A stretch of 53,056 nucleotides of DNA from the NCBI GenBank assembly GCA_905221605.1, contig CAJNDS010002424.1, forward strand, positions 1,294,209 through 1,347,264, in the 5' to 3' direction. Shown in pieces: positions 30,270-41,379 of the stretch. Both the position numbers and the translations under genes were made by a program. The first letter of the stretch is position 1; each line of letters begins with the position of its first letter. Below the pieces are notes generated by a model, which saw nothing but the letters and a program-made list of their open reading frames with translations, made no database searches and was not told the origin of the DNA. This DNA is from Symbiodinium natans. Lineage: Eukaryota; Sar; Dinophyceae; Suessiales; Symbiodiniaceae.

Positions 30270-30816
30270 GTTTAGGGTTTCGGGTTTAGGGTTTAGGGTT
30301 TAATGTTGAACTCGTGTCCAGGGGTCCCCCGCCCCCCCAAACAATTTTGGGGTTTTGGGGATCCTGAAGAATCTGGGTCGGGGGCTGGGGGTAGGGCGGC
30401 TACGGGTCGAGGGTTGAGGGTTGATGGGAAGCCTTGAAGCTTGAGGGTCTAAGCTTTCCAGGCTTTGTAGCTCCCTGACCACGGGGGCTGCGGACTAACG
30501 CGGGTAACCGAAACAATTTACTAAAAGCGAATCAGGGCAGCTCGTGGGCTACTCCCTTGGAAAATTGTCTGGGGGCCTGTTTCGTGAGGAAATTAAATAA
30601 AGCCGGACACCAGAAAATTCCGGAGTTTCTTATTCAAAATCAGTTTTAGTTTCCGGCCCCCCGCCCTTCATCCCCGGCCCGCGCACCTCATCAAGGGGGG
30701 GGGGGGGGTCCCCTATAAGATTTCCGGAAAAAACGCATCATAGTGCCCCTTTCACTAAAACGCGTGCAACATTAACCCTGAACCCTAAACCCCTGAACCC
30801 TAAACCCGGCAACCAG

Positions 30817-30890
30817 TTTGTTGCTCAGCTCATGAGGACGCGAACTCCGATGTTCGAGCCGCTGGAGGTCCTCCAACAGTTGTCCAGAGG
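30817..30890 (+). CDS. Exon candidate beside an introner-like element
   Basis: After aaccag the frame reads FVAQLMRTRTPMFEPLEVLQ, then QLSR. The donor GT is the first base pair of GTTTA, the left direct repeat of the inverted family A element that follows. Helical sequence; product unknown. Confidence 0.55.
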
Positions 30891-30895
30891 GTTTA

Positions 30896-31057
30896 TCAAG
30901 GGGTATAAGACCCACAGAAGGACCCTTAATTAAATCTTATTCCTGTATATAACCCCTATATATACCTTTTCTAGCCCCTATGCACCTAAGTAGCCCCGAA
31001 AGAACCCGTAAAGAATCCCTAAGGTCCTTTATAAGGGTCCCTCCTTTAAGCCCTTGA
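30896..31057 (-). mobile_element. Introner-like element, family A copy 3 (inverted)
   Basis: A 162-bp copy in reverse orientation to those at 18.2 and 25.1 kb. Its complement keeps AGGAGGGACC, AGGGATTCTTTACGGG, GGGGTTAT, AATAAGAT and TTATACCCCTTGA in the same order. A GTTTA direct repeat flanks it (30,891-30,895 and 31,058-31,062). Confidence 0.75.
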
Positions 31058-31421
31058 GTTTAGGGATAGACCCTGAGCCCTAATCCCGAAGGTCTAAACC
31101 CCTCACCCTAAAACCTAAACCCCGAACCCTAAACCCTGAGCCCTGAACCCAAAACCGCACTGTCAGGGTTTGGGTGATCGGCATTGAGGCCTTGGGGCTT
31201 TCGGGATTGGGCATTTTGGGGGTGCCCAAACTCCAAACTTGACGCTCAAGACCCTGAATCCTACACCTCAAGCTCAAGACCCCCAAACAAAGCCCATGAA
31301 AACCCCTCTAAACCCCCTTAACCCCCTTATATAACCCCCTGAAACCCTGAACTCTATACCCTCAACCCTAAACCCTATACCCTAAACCCTACACCTAAAC
31401 CCTAACCCCTGCCTGGCGAAG

Positions 31422-31465
31422 GTCTCTGGAGAGCATGGGTTCCTTGAGCAAAGAGGCTTCCCTCG
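31422..31465 (+). CDS. Exon candidate, unrecognised protein
   Basis: After ggcgaag two frames are open: SLESMGSLSKEASL and VSGEHGFLEQRGFPR; ends at a GT donor (CTCG then gtttgg). The Ser-rich frame looks more natural, but phase is unproved. Confidence 0.4.
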
Positions 31466-31488
31466 GTTTGGGTTTTTCTGTGCTCCCT

Positions 31489-31497
31489 ATTTTTTTT

Positions 31498-31528
<31 letters not shown>

Positions 31529-31535
31529 GCGGGGG
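31489..31535 (+). repeat. Poly-T/poly-G tract
   Basis: About eighteen T followed by about twenty-two G. Confidence 0.9.
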
Positions 31536-32062
31536 TGGGTTTGGGGTTTCTAAGTAGGGCTTAGGGTTTAGGGTTTTAGGGTAAATAGGGTTTAGGTTTT
31601 ATGGTTTAGGGTTTAGGGTTTAGGGTTTCGGCCTTTGTAAGGTTTAGGGTGTTTTTTGGGTAGGGGGTTTACGTGTGTATAAAGTGGCACATTGAGTTCG
31701 TCGTCAGAATCTGAAGATCGTCGCACCGGGTATGTATCGAAGCCCTTCATCATCAGCTGCAAATTGAGACTCATCCTAAAGGTCCTTTGGGGGATTTATC
31801 ACCGTGGTTCACAAGGGAAACCCTAAACCCCGAACCCTGGACCCTAAAATGCAGATTATGTTGGGAAGAATCATTTGGCCTGTTGAAAATCGTGTGCTTT
31901 CTCACATCCTTCCAGTCTCTACCTGCTCACGTTTGGGCGACCCGCCTGTACCGGTAGATTCGTGGGTTTAGGGTTTAGGGTTTAGTAAGGGTTCAGGAAG
32001 TTTAGGGTTTGGGGTTTAGGGTTTAGGGTTTAGGGTCGTGATCACGCCCATACCTCAACAAG

Positions 32063-32100
32063 GCAAGCCCGGATCCAAGGCTCCGAAACTTCCATCGCAG
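32063..32100 (+). CDS. Exon candidate, basic segment
   Basis: Reads KPGSKAPKLPSQ after tcaacaag and ends at CAG before a GC donor (gcacgc). Confidence 0.4.
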
Positions 32101-32179
32101 GCACGCCTGGCATCTCGAGACCCTAAACCCGAAACCCTAAACCCTCTAAACTCTAAACCCTATACCCGCCTTTGACCAG

Positions 32180-32244
32180 GCTTCGGCATGCCAGTGCTGC
32201 ACGACATCGTCTCTTCCGTCGGGAGCCCGGTGTGGATGAACTAA
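32180..32244 (+). CDS. Exon candidate, possibly terminal
   Basis: After tgaccag one frame reads FGMPVLHDIVSSVGSPVWMN and meets TAA; it could instead splice at a GT donor (CCG then gtgtgg). The frame joining in phase to the exon before it is a different one, so the assignment is tentative. Confidence 0.35.
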
Positions 32245-32845
32245 GGTAGCCATTCTAGTTGAATAGGGTTTGGGGCTTGGGGTTTCGGGTTTGTGGTTTA
32301 GGGTTTAGGGCTAAGGGCTTAGGGTTTTATGATTTACGGCTTGGGGTTTTAGGGCTTAGGGTTTAGGGTCTCCCAGACTAGGTCATGAGGGACCCCATGC
32401 TGCGGTAACTGAAGTAGTAGTGTTGGGTTCCAGCTGGAACTCTCCTCCAGGCGTTGGGAACCCTAAACCCTAAACCCTAAACCCTAAACCCTATACACGC
32501 GAAGAGCATGCCCCAAGCCACGAACTTGCCATGGTTCCTTGTCATCGCACCCCCCATAACTCCCCGCACTTCCCGAAACAGAAGTGCAGCGGCTCGAAGA
32601 AGCTTAGGGTTTAGGGCTTAGGGTTTAGGGTTCAGGGTTTAGGGTTTAGGGTTTAGGGTTTAGGGTGGCTGTTTTTTTTTGGAGCTGTTTGCGTGAACTG
32701 TATATCGAGGCCACTTTAGCGTCGTATCTTTTGGCTTCTCGAGCAGTGAATGTCGTGTGAACCCTAAACCCTGGTAAGCCTAAACCTTAAACCGGGCTTT
32801 CTGCAGTCCTTTCTCATCTTTTCCCGTCCTCCTCCACCACGGCAG

Positions 32846-32911
32846 GCAACCTTCAGCGATTCCGAGGGCGAGGACGAGAAAGCTGCTGGAGAAGTAATAC
32901 GAAGGGAATGA
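32846..32911 (+). CDS. Probable terminal exon, acidic C-terminus
   Basis: Acceptor cggcag, then 21 codons and a TGA stop: ATFSDSEGEDEKAAGEV, then IRRE. Acidic Ser/Glu/Asp-rich tails of this type are common. It is the best candidate for the 3' end of the gene that fills 24-33 kb, possibly the kinase gene itself. Its last codons overlap a small imperfect hairpin (GAAGTAATACGAAG and CTTCGTAATTATTC). Confidence 0.5.
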   Translation, partial: ATFSDSEGEDEKAAGEVIRRE

Positions 32912-34160
32912 AGCAGTAGAATGGGGTTTTATAGGGACCATAAGGACATACTCTTCGTAATTATTCCGACCCCTATATTAGGCGCATCTTCTGCGTCTTG
33001 TGTGCCAGACTGAAGCCCTCAGACGTTGAGTAAACTGGCATCTTATCTAGCAGCTTAGATGACAGCCAAGCTCCCATTGTGTCCGTCCGGAAATTAGAAA
33101 CTTTGAGCCCCAAACCCTAATCCTTAACAGGACTTTGTCCGCCCTCGCCTGGCGTTACTCTGCAGCTGTGAGCCCACGGAGCACCGGTGATGCTCGGTGC
33201 AAGGCTGGGTGTTGAACGCACTGCGCAACAGTGGATTCATCCATGTTATAGCCGTGTACTTATTGGCACTATTATTGTAGAGAATTCCGTGACTCTACGT
33301 GAGTGAGTCTGTGTCTGTGTTTGTGTCTGCGTCTGTGTCTGTGTCTGTGTTTTTTGTTTTTTTTTGTGTGTGTGTGTGTGTGTGTGGGTGGGGCTTTATG
33401 GGCGTGTGCATGCGAGGAGTTTCTCTGGCTTGGAATGTTGCTCATGGGGTCCGAAGTTTCAGCCGAAGACCACTTCATCCTCACTGTAAGCTTGCCTGTG
33501 TGTGCCTTATACAGAACCACAATATAGTAGTGCTTCCAGAGCATCGTATCATATAGCATGTTGGAATACTGCATTTGCTCAAGTGGGGCTCCTCCTGATA
33601 GAGGCCCCAAAGCATTATGACCCTCATTCTCACACTCATTGTGGACCCCTCCCGTGCACCCACCCATATAACGTATTTTGCAAGCTCACAGCTTCTCATG
33701 GCCAGGTAGATGGACTGAGCGGTGGCACGTGTGGACAAGCACACCCACGCAAGAGACTGCCGTAAACTCAAGCAGATAAAATTGAATACATCCAGGCAGC
33801 AGGTCATGCAGAGACATAATGTGGTAAGGCTCAAGCAATCGTCAAGCGTATTGTATTTAAATCCATCCCCTCGGCATTGCATGATTCATCTCCCTACTGC
33901 CACTTGCATCTCGGTTTTCTTTCTGTGTGGTTTCTGCCCGGTGTCAGGGACATACTTCAGTACGATCTAGTAAATCTAGTACGTGCGCTGTCGACTTTGG
34001 TGTCTTGGCCAGTGCGTACACATGACAGTAAGAGAGAGGTCTTCAAACGCTGCGCAATGGAGACCGGAAGGTGCGAACCCCTCTGAAAAGTAGAAACAGC
34101 AGCTCCCTGAATATTCTGACGACTAGCGGCGTCACTGTGGTCACATTTAGGGGCCACTCG
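32912..34160. other. Anonymous DNA between the 33-kb gene end and the CA array
   Basis: Contains a TG/TCTGTG microsatellite (33,300-33,390) and unique sequence with overlapping open frames on both strands (33,480-33,970). A weak possible exon (DFVRPRLALLCSCEPTEHR, then stop) follows an acag at 33,131. The text GCAGATAAAATTGA near 33,770 recurs near 45,030, so part is probably dispersed repeat. Confidence 0.4.
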
Positions 34161-34161
34161 A

Positions 34162-34236
34162 TTCAACACATAAACGCGCACACGCACACCCACCCACACA
34201 CGAGCACACCGACCCACCCATTTGACCACCCACCTA

Positions 34237-34272
<36 letters not shown>

Positions 34273-34273
34273 T

Positions 34274-34332
<59 letters not shown>

Positions 34333-34600
34333 CACACCCACACAGACACACACACACACACACACACCACACACAACACACACCCACACACACACACCCA
34401 CACACGCACACACACACACACGCAACACGCACACACGCACACACGCACACACACACACGCACACACGCACACACGCACACACACGCACACACCACACACG
34501 CACGCCGCACACACACGCACCACGCACACACACACACACGCACACACGCACAGACGCACAGACGCACAGACGCACAGACACAGACACAGACACAGACACA

Positions 34601-34675
<75 letters not shown>

Positions 34676-34732
34676 ACACAGACAGACACAAAACACACAC
34701 ACACACAACACACACACACACACACCCACACA

Positions 34733-34772
<40 letters not shown>

Positions 34773-35131
34773 ACACACACACACAAACACACAAACACAA
34801 CACAAACAAACACAAACACACCCACACACACACACACAACACACACAAAAACACACACAACACACACACACACACACACACAAAAACACACACACACACA
34901 ACACACACACAACAACACACACACACACACACACACACACAACCACACACACACACAAAAACAAAAAAACACAACAAACACACACCACACACACACACAC
35001 AAAAAAAAAAAAAACACCACACCACACACCAAAAAAAAAAAAAAAAAAAGCATACACACACACACACACACACCCACACACACACACACACAAAAAACAC
35101 ACACACACACACACACACACCAACCATAACA
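34162..35131. repeat. Compound CA-rich microsatellite, about 1 kb
   Basis: (GCAC)n at 34,235-34,330, then CA-rich sequence with CG, CAGA, CAAA and CCA interruptions and two poly-A runs near 35,010 and 35,040. It makes very long His/Thr- and Cys/Val-rich frames that are not genes. Confidence 0.97.
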
Positions 35132-35139
35132 CAATCTAC

Positions 35140-36450
35140 GCGTAAATATGTGATCCCCAAATCAAAGCCCTTGAAACGTCGCCCTCCACTCGCAAAGACA
35201 AGGACCTCATTTTGCCTCCAAAGCAGGGGCTGAAACAATAATTTGGAGCCGCTCTCACATTGGAGCTCCCTCAACTAGGCAGGCCCTTGAGGTATTTCAG
35301 ACGTCCCCTGCTTAGGAATGCTCTTTGCGAGGACTGTAAGGGCCATCCTAGTTTAGAACCTAAGCACAAGAAAACCCTAAGCCATAAAGGGCTGCTTGCC
35401 GGGCTTGGAGGAGCCTGGTGTGTTGGGAATCAGAAGAACCCCAAGCTTAAGCTCCTTGAGTGCTAGTTGATATCTGGTTGTTTTGGGGGTCCTTTGGTAC
35501 TTTTGTCGGCAGAAGGCTCTTCAAACTGCTGAACTTCAGGGCTCCCCTCCATTTCCGCCACCACCTAGGAGCCCCGAACCCCTGAGCCCAAATCCAACCC
35601 CCCCCCCCCCCAAGAACCGAAGGAACATCTAAATCACAACCTCAACCTTAAGTCCCTCAGAGCCCTAGACCTTAAAGTTGGGATGTTCCCCCTTACACTA
35701 AACAGTCCTTAACAGGGATAATAGTACCCCCTATTCTAATCGGACTCTGGGGGAACAACCCCCAAATCCTAAACCCTAAATCCTAAAGACCCTAAAGCCT
35801 CAAGCCCAAAGCCGAAACCCTTGCGTTGCTGGGGGCTCGTCTGTGTAGCGGCACGAGCATCGCGGATCGCAGGACCGTAGATCGGTACGGCCGAGATGAC
35901 TCTAAGGTGTTTCAGTTCAAGATACATCTAGAATCCACATATGTAATGTACTATACTCAGTTTTTGTATTTATATATGTATATATATATATGTATACTTA
36001 TTGTTTGTTTGTGTATTTATATCGTAGTCTAGATTCTCCGTGGCGTCACAAGCTGGCAATGGCCATTATGGTTTTGAGGATTTGGGGGGGGGGGGGGGTG
36101 TCTAGGTTTAACCAGTCTTCAGGTTTGCTGTTTTAAGTTGTCGGGGATTGGCGTTGTCTAGTTAAGAAGCCCGGTGATCTGTGTCAATGCTTTATGTGGA
36201 AGGCAGCGCTCGTTCAGCAGCTGAAGACTGGTGCGGCATGTCGACAGACACCTTAAGTTGTCATGTTATGTGCCGAATAAGAGTGCGGCATAGTGGAGCT
36301 CGTCGGTTGAGAGGTTTCAGGTGTGCACCCTAAACCCCGGTAGCTGCTTATAAGCCCTAAGCCCTGCCATGCTTCAAGCCCTGCCATGCTGAACGGCCCG
36401 AAGACCCAGAACTGCCACCACCAGCCTGAGTAGGCTCTATCCCTTTTCTG
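35140..36450. other. Anonymous DNA, no gene called
   Basis: Unique sequence with a few telomere-like units near 35,760-35,800, a C run at 35,600, an AT microsatellite at 35,965-35,995 and a G run at 36,085. No exon with both splice signals seen. Confidence 0.5.
35680..35761. repeat. Small inverted-repeat element
   Basis: An 82-bp segment bounded by GGGATGTTCCCCC and GGGGGAACAACCC (inverted repeats, one mismatch). Size and form match the introner-like elements elsewhere, but it is single-copy here. Confidence 0.45.
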
Positions 36451-36457
36451 GGCTTTG

Positions 36458-36533
36458 GGTTCCCTTAGAATGTAAGGCCCCTTGAAACCAAGAAGGGTGC
36501 CCTTTTCTTATTCCTAGGTTACTCTTTGGGTCG
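36458..36533 (+). mobile_element. Short dispersed element, family B copy 2
   Basis: About 76 bases: GGGTTCCCTTA, TAAGGCCCCTTG, AAGAAGGGTGCCC, TTATTCCTAGGTTACTC. Collinear with 2.6 kb and 44.3 kb copies. No target duplication recognised. Confidence 0.55.
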
Positions 36534-36539
36534 AGAACA

Positions 36540-37090
36540 TCTTGGCGGTGCATGTAGTTTGTTTGCGCACGTGCTGCTTTGAGTGGGAGTTCAGGATTCC
36601 AGTTTCATGCATGTACATATATGTGTATATATATATATATGTGTCCATAGTGTGTACACATACAGAAAAGCATAAAATAGCCATACATACGTTTAGGGTC
36701 AAGAGTCTAGGGCGTCAGGGATTTGGATTGTGAGGTAGTGGGCCACATCTCGGAAACCCACTCAAGGAAAGAATTCGAAGCAAGGTCTGTGAAACCAATG
36801 CATGAGTTTCCTGACCATCTAGCTGACATTGCAGGTTTGGTCCATTGCATCGTGTTTGACACTTTATGCCCAGGAGTCCTGATCTGATGTAGGCTGAGGC
36901 CTCTTGAAGCCACACACAAACCACCTTGAACTGTTGAATCCAACACAAGAAATCAACCTAACCCGCACAACGATGACTCCGGGGCAGACTTAATTATCTT
37001 AATGGAGGTGATTTCCGGAAGCCGTTTCCGGACAGGCACACGCCAGTTCCTGACGATGCACCCCCGGAAAACTGGCGTTGTCAGACTTCA
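36540..37090. other. Anonymous DNA
   Basis: Includes an AT microsatellite (36,622-36,642), one TTTAGGG unit and a small inverted repeat (ACGCCAGTT near 37,040 and AACTGGCGT near 37,072). No gene called. Confidence 0.4.
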
Positions 37091-37098
37091 GTGATCAT

Positions 37099-37199
37099 GG
37101 GTATTTCCCAAAAAAAGGGGCACCCTGAATAGACCAGCAAAATAGGATAATCCTTAGAGAAGGAACCCCCAAAAGCAGTACCCCTATTTGTGGAAACCT
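37099..37199. mobile_element. Introner-like element, family C copy 2
   Basis: About 101 bp. Left end GGGTATTTCCCAAA with AGGGGCACC; right end GGTGCC-like AGTACCCCTATTTGTGGAAACC is its imperfect inverted repeat. Left end is nearly identical to that at 42,602. Confidence 0.65.
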
Positions 37200-37409
37200 C
37201 CACATCGACATCGGCATGGACCAGGTGACTCTCACATTGTTGTTGGCCGTGTTTTCAAGTGGTGTAGCTTGGTCTTGCGTCGAGCACTTGACGATGAAAG
37301 TGTCATGATGGGATGCCCTCAAAGGGCATAAATCTCGTTGTGCATTGCGGCCATTCATCGTCTTGCTTTGTTGCTTTCCGCTCGACAAAGTCAAGAACCA
37401 GTCAGCATC

Positions 37410-37560
37410 ATCACCGCCCCCTCCCGCAAGCTTTGATCTACAGACATCTACAAGCAAGAGCTACCGAGCTTGCAGCCCTTCCCCAAATGCGCTGGCAGAA
37501 TCCATGACCGTCCGATCTCGGCCGGCGGAGCAGGACGGGCTTATGGGAACAGAGGTCTGG
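37410..37560 (+). CDS. Exon candidate upstream of the membrane protein genes
   Basis: Within a longer open frame the stretch SYRACSPSPNALAESMTVRS, then RPAEQDGLMGTEV, follows a possible tacag acceptor (37,443). It is hydrophilic and repeat-free. It might be a 5' exon of the duplicated membrane protein gene, but no link is proved. Confidence 0.3.
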
Positions 37561-38522
37561 CATGCAGTTCTTGTAGTTTCCATGAATGTTGCCTGATCTC
37601 CGAAGTGCTTAATGAGCACGATCCGGGCAGTGATCCAGGTCACTTTGTCTGTGTGTTGCGGCCCAGTCATTCCCTCACCCTGCAGCTCCGCGAACCTACC
37701 ATGGAGGTTGTTCCTCGAGCCCCTAGAGCCTGATTATTAGCTCAGTAGGGCACAGCAAACCCAATACCCTTTGATTCGGGATCCTGAGAACTATTCTGCT
37801 TAATATACAGCGGTTTGTGTTCGGGGTAAAGAGTCAAAGCTGTATCCTTGTGCTTTAGGGTAAGCCCCAAACCCTCAACCCACCGCATAAATCCCTCTAA
37901 ACCCTAAAGCCCTGAAACCCTAAACCCCTAAGCCCTTCAGATTTCTCATGCGGAGCCCTCCAGGATATTTCGAAATGGAGCTCCACGATGCGCCCTGGTT
38001 TCAGTCTATAGGGTTTAGGGTTTCGGGTCGAGCGTTTGAGGGAGTGCAAGGCTTATCGGGCTCTAAGGTTTCAGGAGTTAGGGTTTCAAGGGCTTATATG
38101 GGGCTTGGGGCTTGCAGGCATAATTTGTTTACTGGGTGTTTAGGGTTTTCGGGCTTAGGTTCCTCGGACCCGAGATCTCAGGCCACTTGGAAACCATGTC
38201 TATATCTCAACATTTCTGGCTGGTCCTTCTTCTAGGACTCTTTGGCCCATCTCCTGAGGTGGTTTCGGGCTTTAGGACAGTAAAGCTTGGGGTGCGGCTT
38301 TCAGGGTTAAGTAGGGCCTGCAGTCACATCTTTTCATTGATCCAAATATTGATTATATATATAGAGAGAGAGGGAGTTTATGTTGTATGGTATATAATGT
38401 ATAGTTGCTGGTGTGAAGATGTCGCTAAGTTGCTAGGAAGCTCGTGGCACTGTCCCTGTATCTGTCCACTGCCGAAAAGAGCCCTCAAGCCTATGAAGCC
38501 CTTAACCCCACACTCTACCCCG

Positions 38523-39255
38523 AACGTCAAATTGCCATTTGCCGGCTCCCAAGGCCCCCATGTAGATGTTGTACATGGTGGTGTAGATGTAGAGATCCCT
38601 GCGAACAGGGTGGCCCCCTGCGTGGAGTTCTCCGACCCTATCGGTCGGGGAAGCATAGCTCGTGTAGATCCAGAGAGCCCGTCTCCCAAGGCTCCAGACC
38701 CAGGAAAGTAGGCGGACTCGAACGAAGAAGAAGAAGAAGAAGAAGAAGAAGAAGAAGAAGAAGATGATGATGATGATGATGATGAGCCCAAGCACAGCTA
38801 GACGGCCGGTGCGAAGAAGAACTGTGGGTCTCTGACCGGGGTTGTGCCACCTGGCCCAGAGAATTCGGAAGAGGCGTATGGACAACCCTTGCCTCAGGTC
38901 GGGAAGGCGCTGCGCCTAGCACAACTGATCGGGACTGGCTTGTGCTCAGCCTTTCTGGTTGCTATATTCTTCGCGGCCTCCCTAGCTACCAGCGGACTGT
39001 GGGCAGTCCCCGGCAACAAGGGCGCGAGTTTCTGGGGCGGTTTCCTAAACCGGCTGATTTGGGCTCTCAGCCCGTGCTGCTTCGGGAGCTATCCCAGGAC
39101 TCTGCAACCCAGCACTCATGACCAGCTGAGCTGGAGATGCCATGCCTTTTTTTGCCGGGCGACCCTCGTACCCTTCTTCATCGCCAACATCTCTTTTCCT
39201 TACGTGGTCGACGCAGAGAACGAGGCCATCGTCTTCTTCTCTACATGCAGACCAT
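38523..39255 (+). pseudogene. Damaged duplicate of the membrane protein first exon
   Basis: About 730 bases align with 41,655-42,274. Shared protein segments include RVAPCVEFSD/KVAPCVEFSD, ENSEEAYGQPLPQVGKA, GTGLCSAFLV, SFWGGFLNRL and FIANISFPY/VIANISFPY. This copy has two in-frame TAG stops (38,709-38,711 and about 38,799) around a (GAA)n(GAT)n expansion that replaces the EEE-rich stretch of the intact copy. A region corresponding to LMTKRSCQVFF is also diverged. Homology stops right at FFSTC, the point where the intact copy carries its introner-like intron. Either it is a pseudogene or an intron removes the stops; truncation favours pseudogene. Confidence 0.65.
38723..38785 (+). repeat. (GAA)n(GAT)n microsatellite
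   Basis: About thirteen GAA followed by about seven GAT triplets inside the duplicate. In the sense frame it would encode Glu then Asp runs. Confidence 0.95.
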
Positions 39256-39460
39256 GTGGACACATTCGTGCAGCTCATGCAGTACCGTGCAAAGCATGTT
39301 CAAAGCACTCGCAGCAAGTGCAAAGCACGTGGAAGGAGGCTTGGCTTTCAAGTGGCGCGTAGATATTGGCAGGTTGGTCAAAGACAGACGGCGCAGGCTT
39401 GAACCTGCTTGGCGTGTACATATTCAAGAAAGCAGTGCCCAGTGCATTCTGAAACAAGGA
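39256..39460. repeat. Dispersed repeat joined to the truncated duplicate
   Basis: From the truncation point the sequence becomes similar to about 44,815-45,020: shared blocks GTGGAC, CTCATGCAG, TGCAAAG, GTAGAT-TTGGC and GGTCA-CAGA-GG occur in the same order. This suggests the break was at a repeat junction. Confidence 0.45.
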
Positions 39461-39919
39461 AACATGCCAAGTACCACTTTGGATCCTGTGGCAAGAGGAA
39501 GCTACTCCTTGCAGCGACTGCCGATCTCTGCAAATCAGCATACGGTGAGAACTGTTTCCGTTGTTGAGAAGGTGCAAACAGGCCTCAACCTTGAACCCCT
39601 AGCCCTAAACCATAAACCCCCTGAACCTTGTAACTCTTGAGCCCTAAACGTTGAGCGTCCAGTAGAGCTGCAGGGCTTGCAAGTTTTCTAGGGGGGTTAT
39701 AGCGCTTACAGGTTCATGGGGCAGCGTTTAGGGTTCTAGGGTTCTGGGGTTCTGGGGTTACTAGTGTTCTAAGGGTTTCGGGAGTTGGGCATTCGGGGCT
39801 TTGCCACTTCTAGGCGTTGGGGCTTGGTTGTTTCTGGATTGGCCCTTGGGACAATTTCTTTGTCCCCGTGTGTTGGGTTTAAGGGGGTCCGAAATTGGAA
39901 TGTTTTTCGGAGGCTTTAC

Positions 39920-40005
39920 TGGGCCAACCCTAAACCCTAAACCCTAAACCCGAAGCCCTAAACCCTAAGCCCTAAACCCTAAACCCTAAACCCTAAACCC
40001 TTGGG
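39920..40005 (-). repeat. Telomere-like array, with G-strand units following
   Basis: CCCTAAA units with CCCTAAG and CCCGAAG variants at 39,928-40,001; degenerate TTTAGGG/TTTAAAG units follow at 40,098-40,225. Opposite orientations about 100 bases apart. Confidence 0.85.
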
Positions 40006-40316
40006 GGTTTCAGGGTCCACCGTACTGCGCACGCGAAGGCCTTCGACACCCTGTGCCAGCGGAGGCGCAGCCGACTCCGAGTCCTACGCCCAAACCTAGG
40101 GTTTAGGGTTTAGGGTTTTGGGTTTAGGGTTTAAAGTTTAGGGCTTAGGGTTTAGGGTTTTGGGGTTTAAAGTTTAGGGCTTAGGGTTTAAAGTTTAGGG
40201 CTTAGGGTGTAGGGTTTTGGGGTTTTTGCTACCTCGGGCTTACCCCGCAGGATTGCGGAGGATTGAAGACTTTTCGGGGTGAGGTGGCTCGTCGAGAGCC
40301 TTTCCGAAAATCAGTC

Positions 40317-40324
40317 GGTTTAGT
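40317..40324. repeat. Target-site duplication, left (GGTTTAGT)
   Basis: Eight bases identical to 41,380-41,387, directly outside the inverted repeats of the 1,055-bp element. The sequence itself is telomere-like (GGTTTAG). Confidence 0.85.
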
Positions 40325-41379
40325 TATACGAGCTCGCGAGGTCACTGAAATGCATGCGGGCTGGTTTGACTTGTGCTCAAAAAGGTTGAGCACCGTTTGA
40401 GCAGGTCCGGTCTGCATCAAAAACCCCAAAAAAACCAGAATAAAAAAACCACGGTACATTGCCAAATCTGCGATTTAAGGGATTTAGGGATGTCAACCGC
40501 TTGGCAGTCTCAAACAAGTGATAGCAAAGCACCTGCGCCGCAGTTGTGTCGCTGACTCGCTTTTCGCACGCTGTTCTCTCGCAGTCATCGAGTGACCAAG
40601 CTCTGGGTGGGAGGGGGGTGGGTGGGCTGTGGGGACTCGAAACGGTATTGTTTTCGGTTGGCAGCGCGTTTAGGTTCTCAATGTTTTGGTTTTGGTAAAG
40701 TTTTGGTGATTTGTGGGCAGGTGTTCGTTCTGGTGTTTGTTCTCCATTTTCTGCAGAAATACAGGTGTTCGTTCCGGATTTTGGTGTTCGTCTGGTGCTT
40801 GTTCTATCATGGTGTTCGTTTGGTGCTCTTGGTGTTCGTTTGGTGCTTGTTCTGCAAAGAGGTAATTAAGAAAGAGAACGAACACCAAAAGAACACCAGG
40901 AAAACGAACACCAAACGAACACCAAGTGAGAACGAACACCAAACGAACATCACCTAGAACGAACACCAGGCCCCACGTTTTACAAAAAAAAACACCAAAA
41001 AAACAGAATTTCAACATCTCATGCCCGTGCTGAGTTGCCTGGCAAAGCCTGGGTCACCTCACATCATCAGCCACTCAAGTATCCATCTTCCCGTCACCAG
41101 AGGCCAAAGGGAATCGGCCGCCATCGCAATCAGCATGACAGCATGCGGGGTACTTTTTCAATTCCTTTGCTGAAAGCATTGCCCTTTGGAGCCTGCCCGA
41201 GATTAATGTGTGATGTCTTTGGGCTGGGCATGAAAGCTCCCTGTACATTGCCGAAAAGGCAGCCCGTTTTTTCGTTAGACGAAAAACTTGGCCCAAAATG
41301 CCGCATGGCGTTTTCCGACCCATGCAAGGGAGCCCTTTCATGCACAATATCGATTTCAGTGACCGCGCGAGCTCGTATA
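40325..41379. mobile_element. 1,055-bp DNA-transposon-like element, non-autonomous
   Basis: Terminal inverted repeats of 27 bp with one mismatch (left begins TATACGAGCTCGCG, then GGTCACTGAAAT one base later; the right end is the complement). A perfect 8-bp direct repeat GGTTTAGT flanks both sides. Inside is a large hairpin (40,720-40,975) made of GGTGTTCGTT repeats. No transposase frame is visible; the open frames are short. An 8-bp duplication suits hAT-, P- or Merlin-like transposases, but the TATACG ends are not the usual CAG start of hAT, so the superfamily is open. Confidence 0.85.
40720..40975. repeat. Large hairpin of GGTGTTCGTT / AACGAACACC repeats
   Basis: The left half carries at least six GTGTTCGTT-type words and the right half about as many AACGAACACC words, with a turning point near 40,868 (GCAAAGAGGTAATTAAG). 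Transcripts would fold into a long stem. It lies wholly inside the transposon-like element. Confidence 0.9.

Noticed and set aside
33957-35274. Very long open frames (His/Thr-rich on plus, Cys/Val-rich on minus)
   Set aside because: They are translations of a CA/GCAC microsatellite, open in several frames of both strands at once, with no codon signal or domain.
40325-41379. Firm assignment of the 1,055-bp element to hAT
   Set aside because: The 8-bp duplication fits, but the ends start TATACG rather than the usual CA-G pattern and no transposase is present; P- and Merlin-like origins are equally open.
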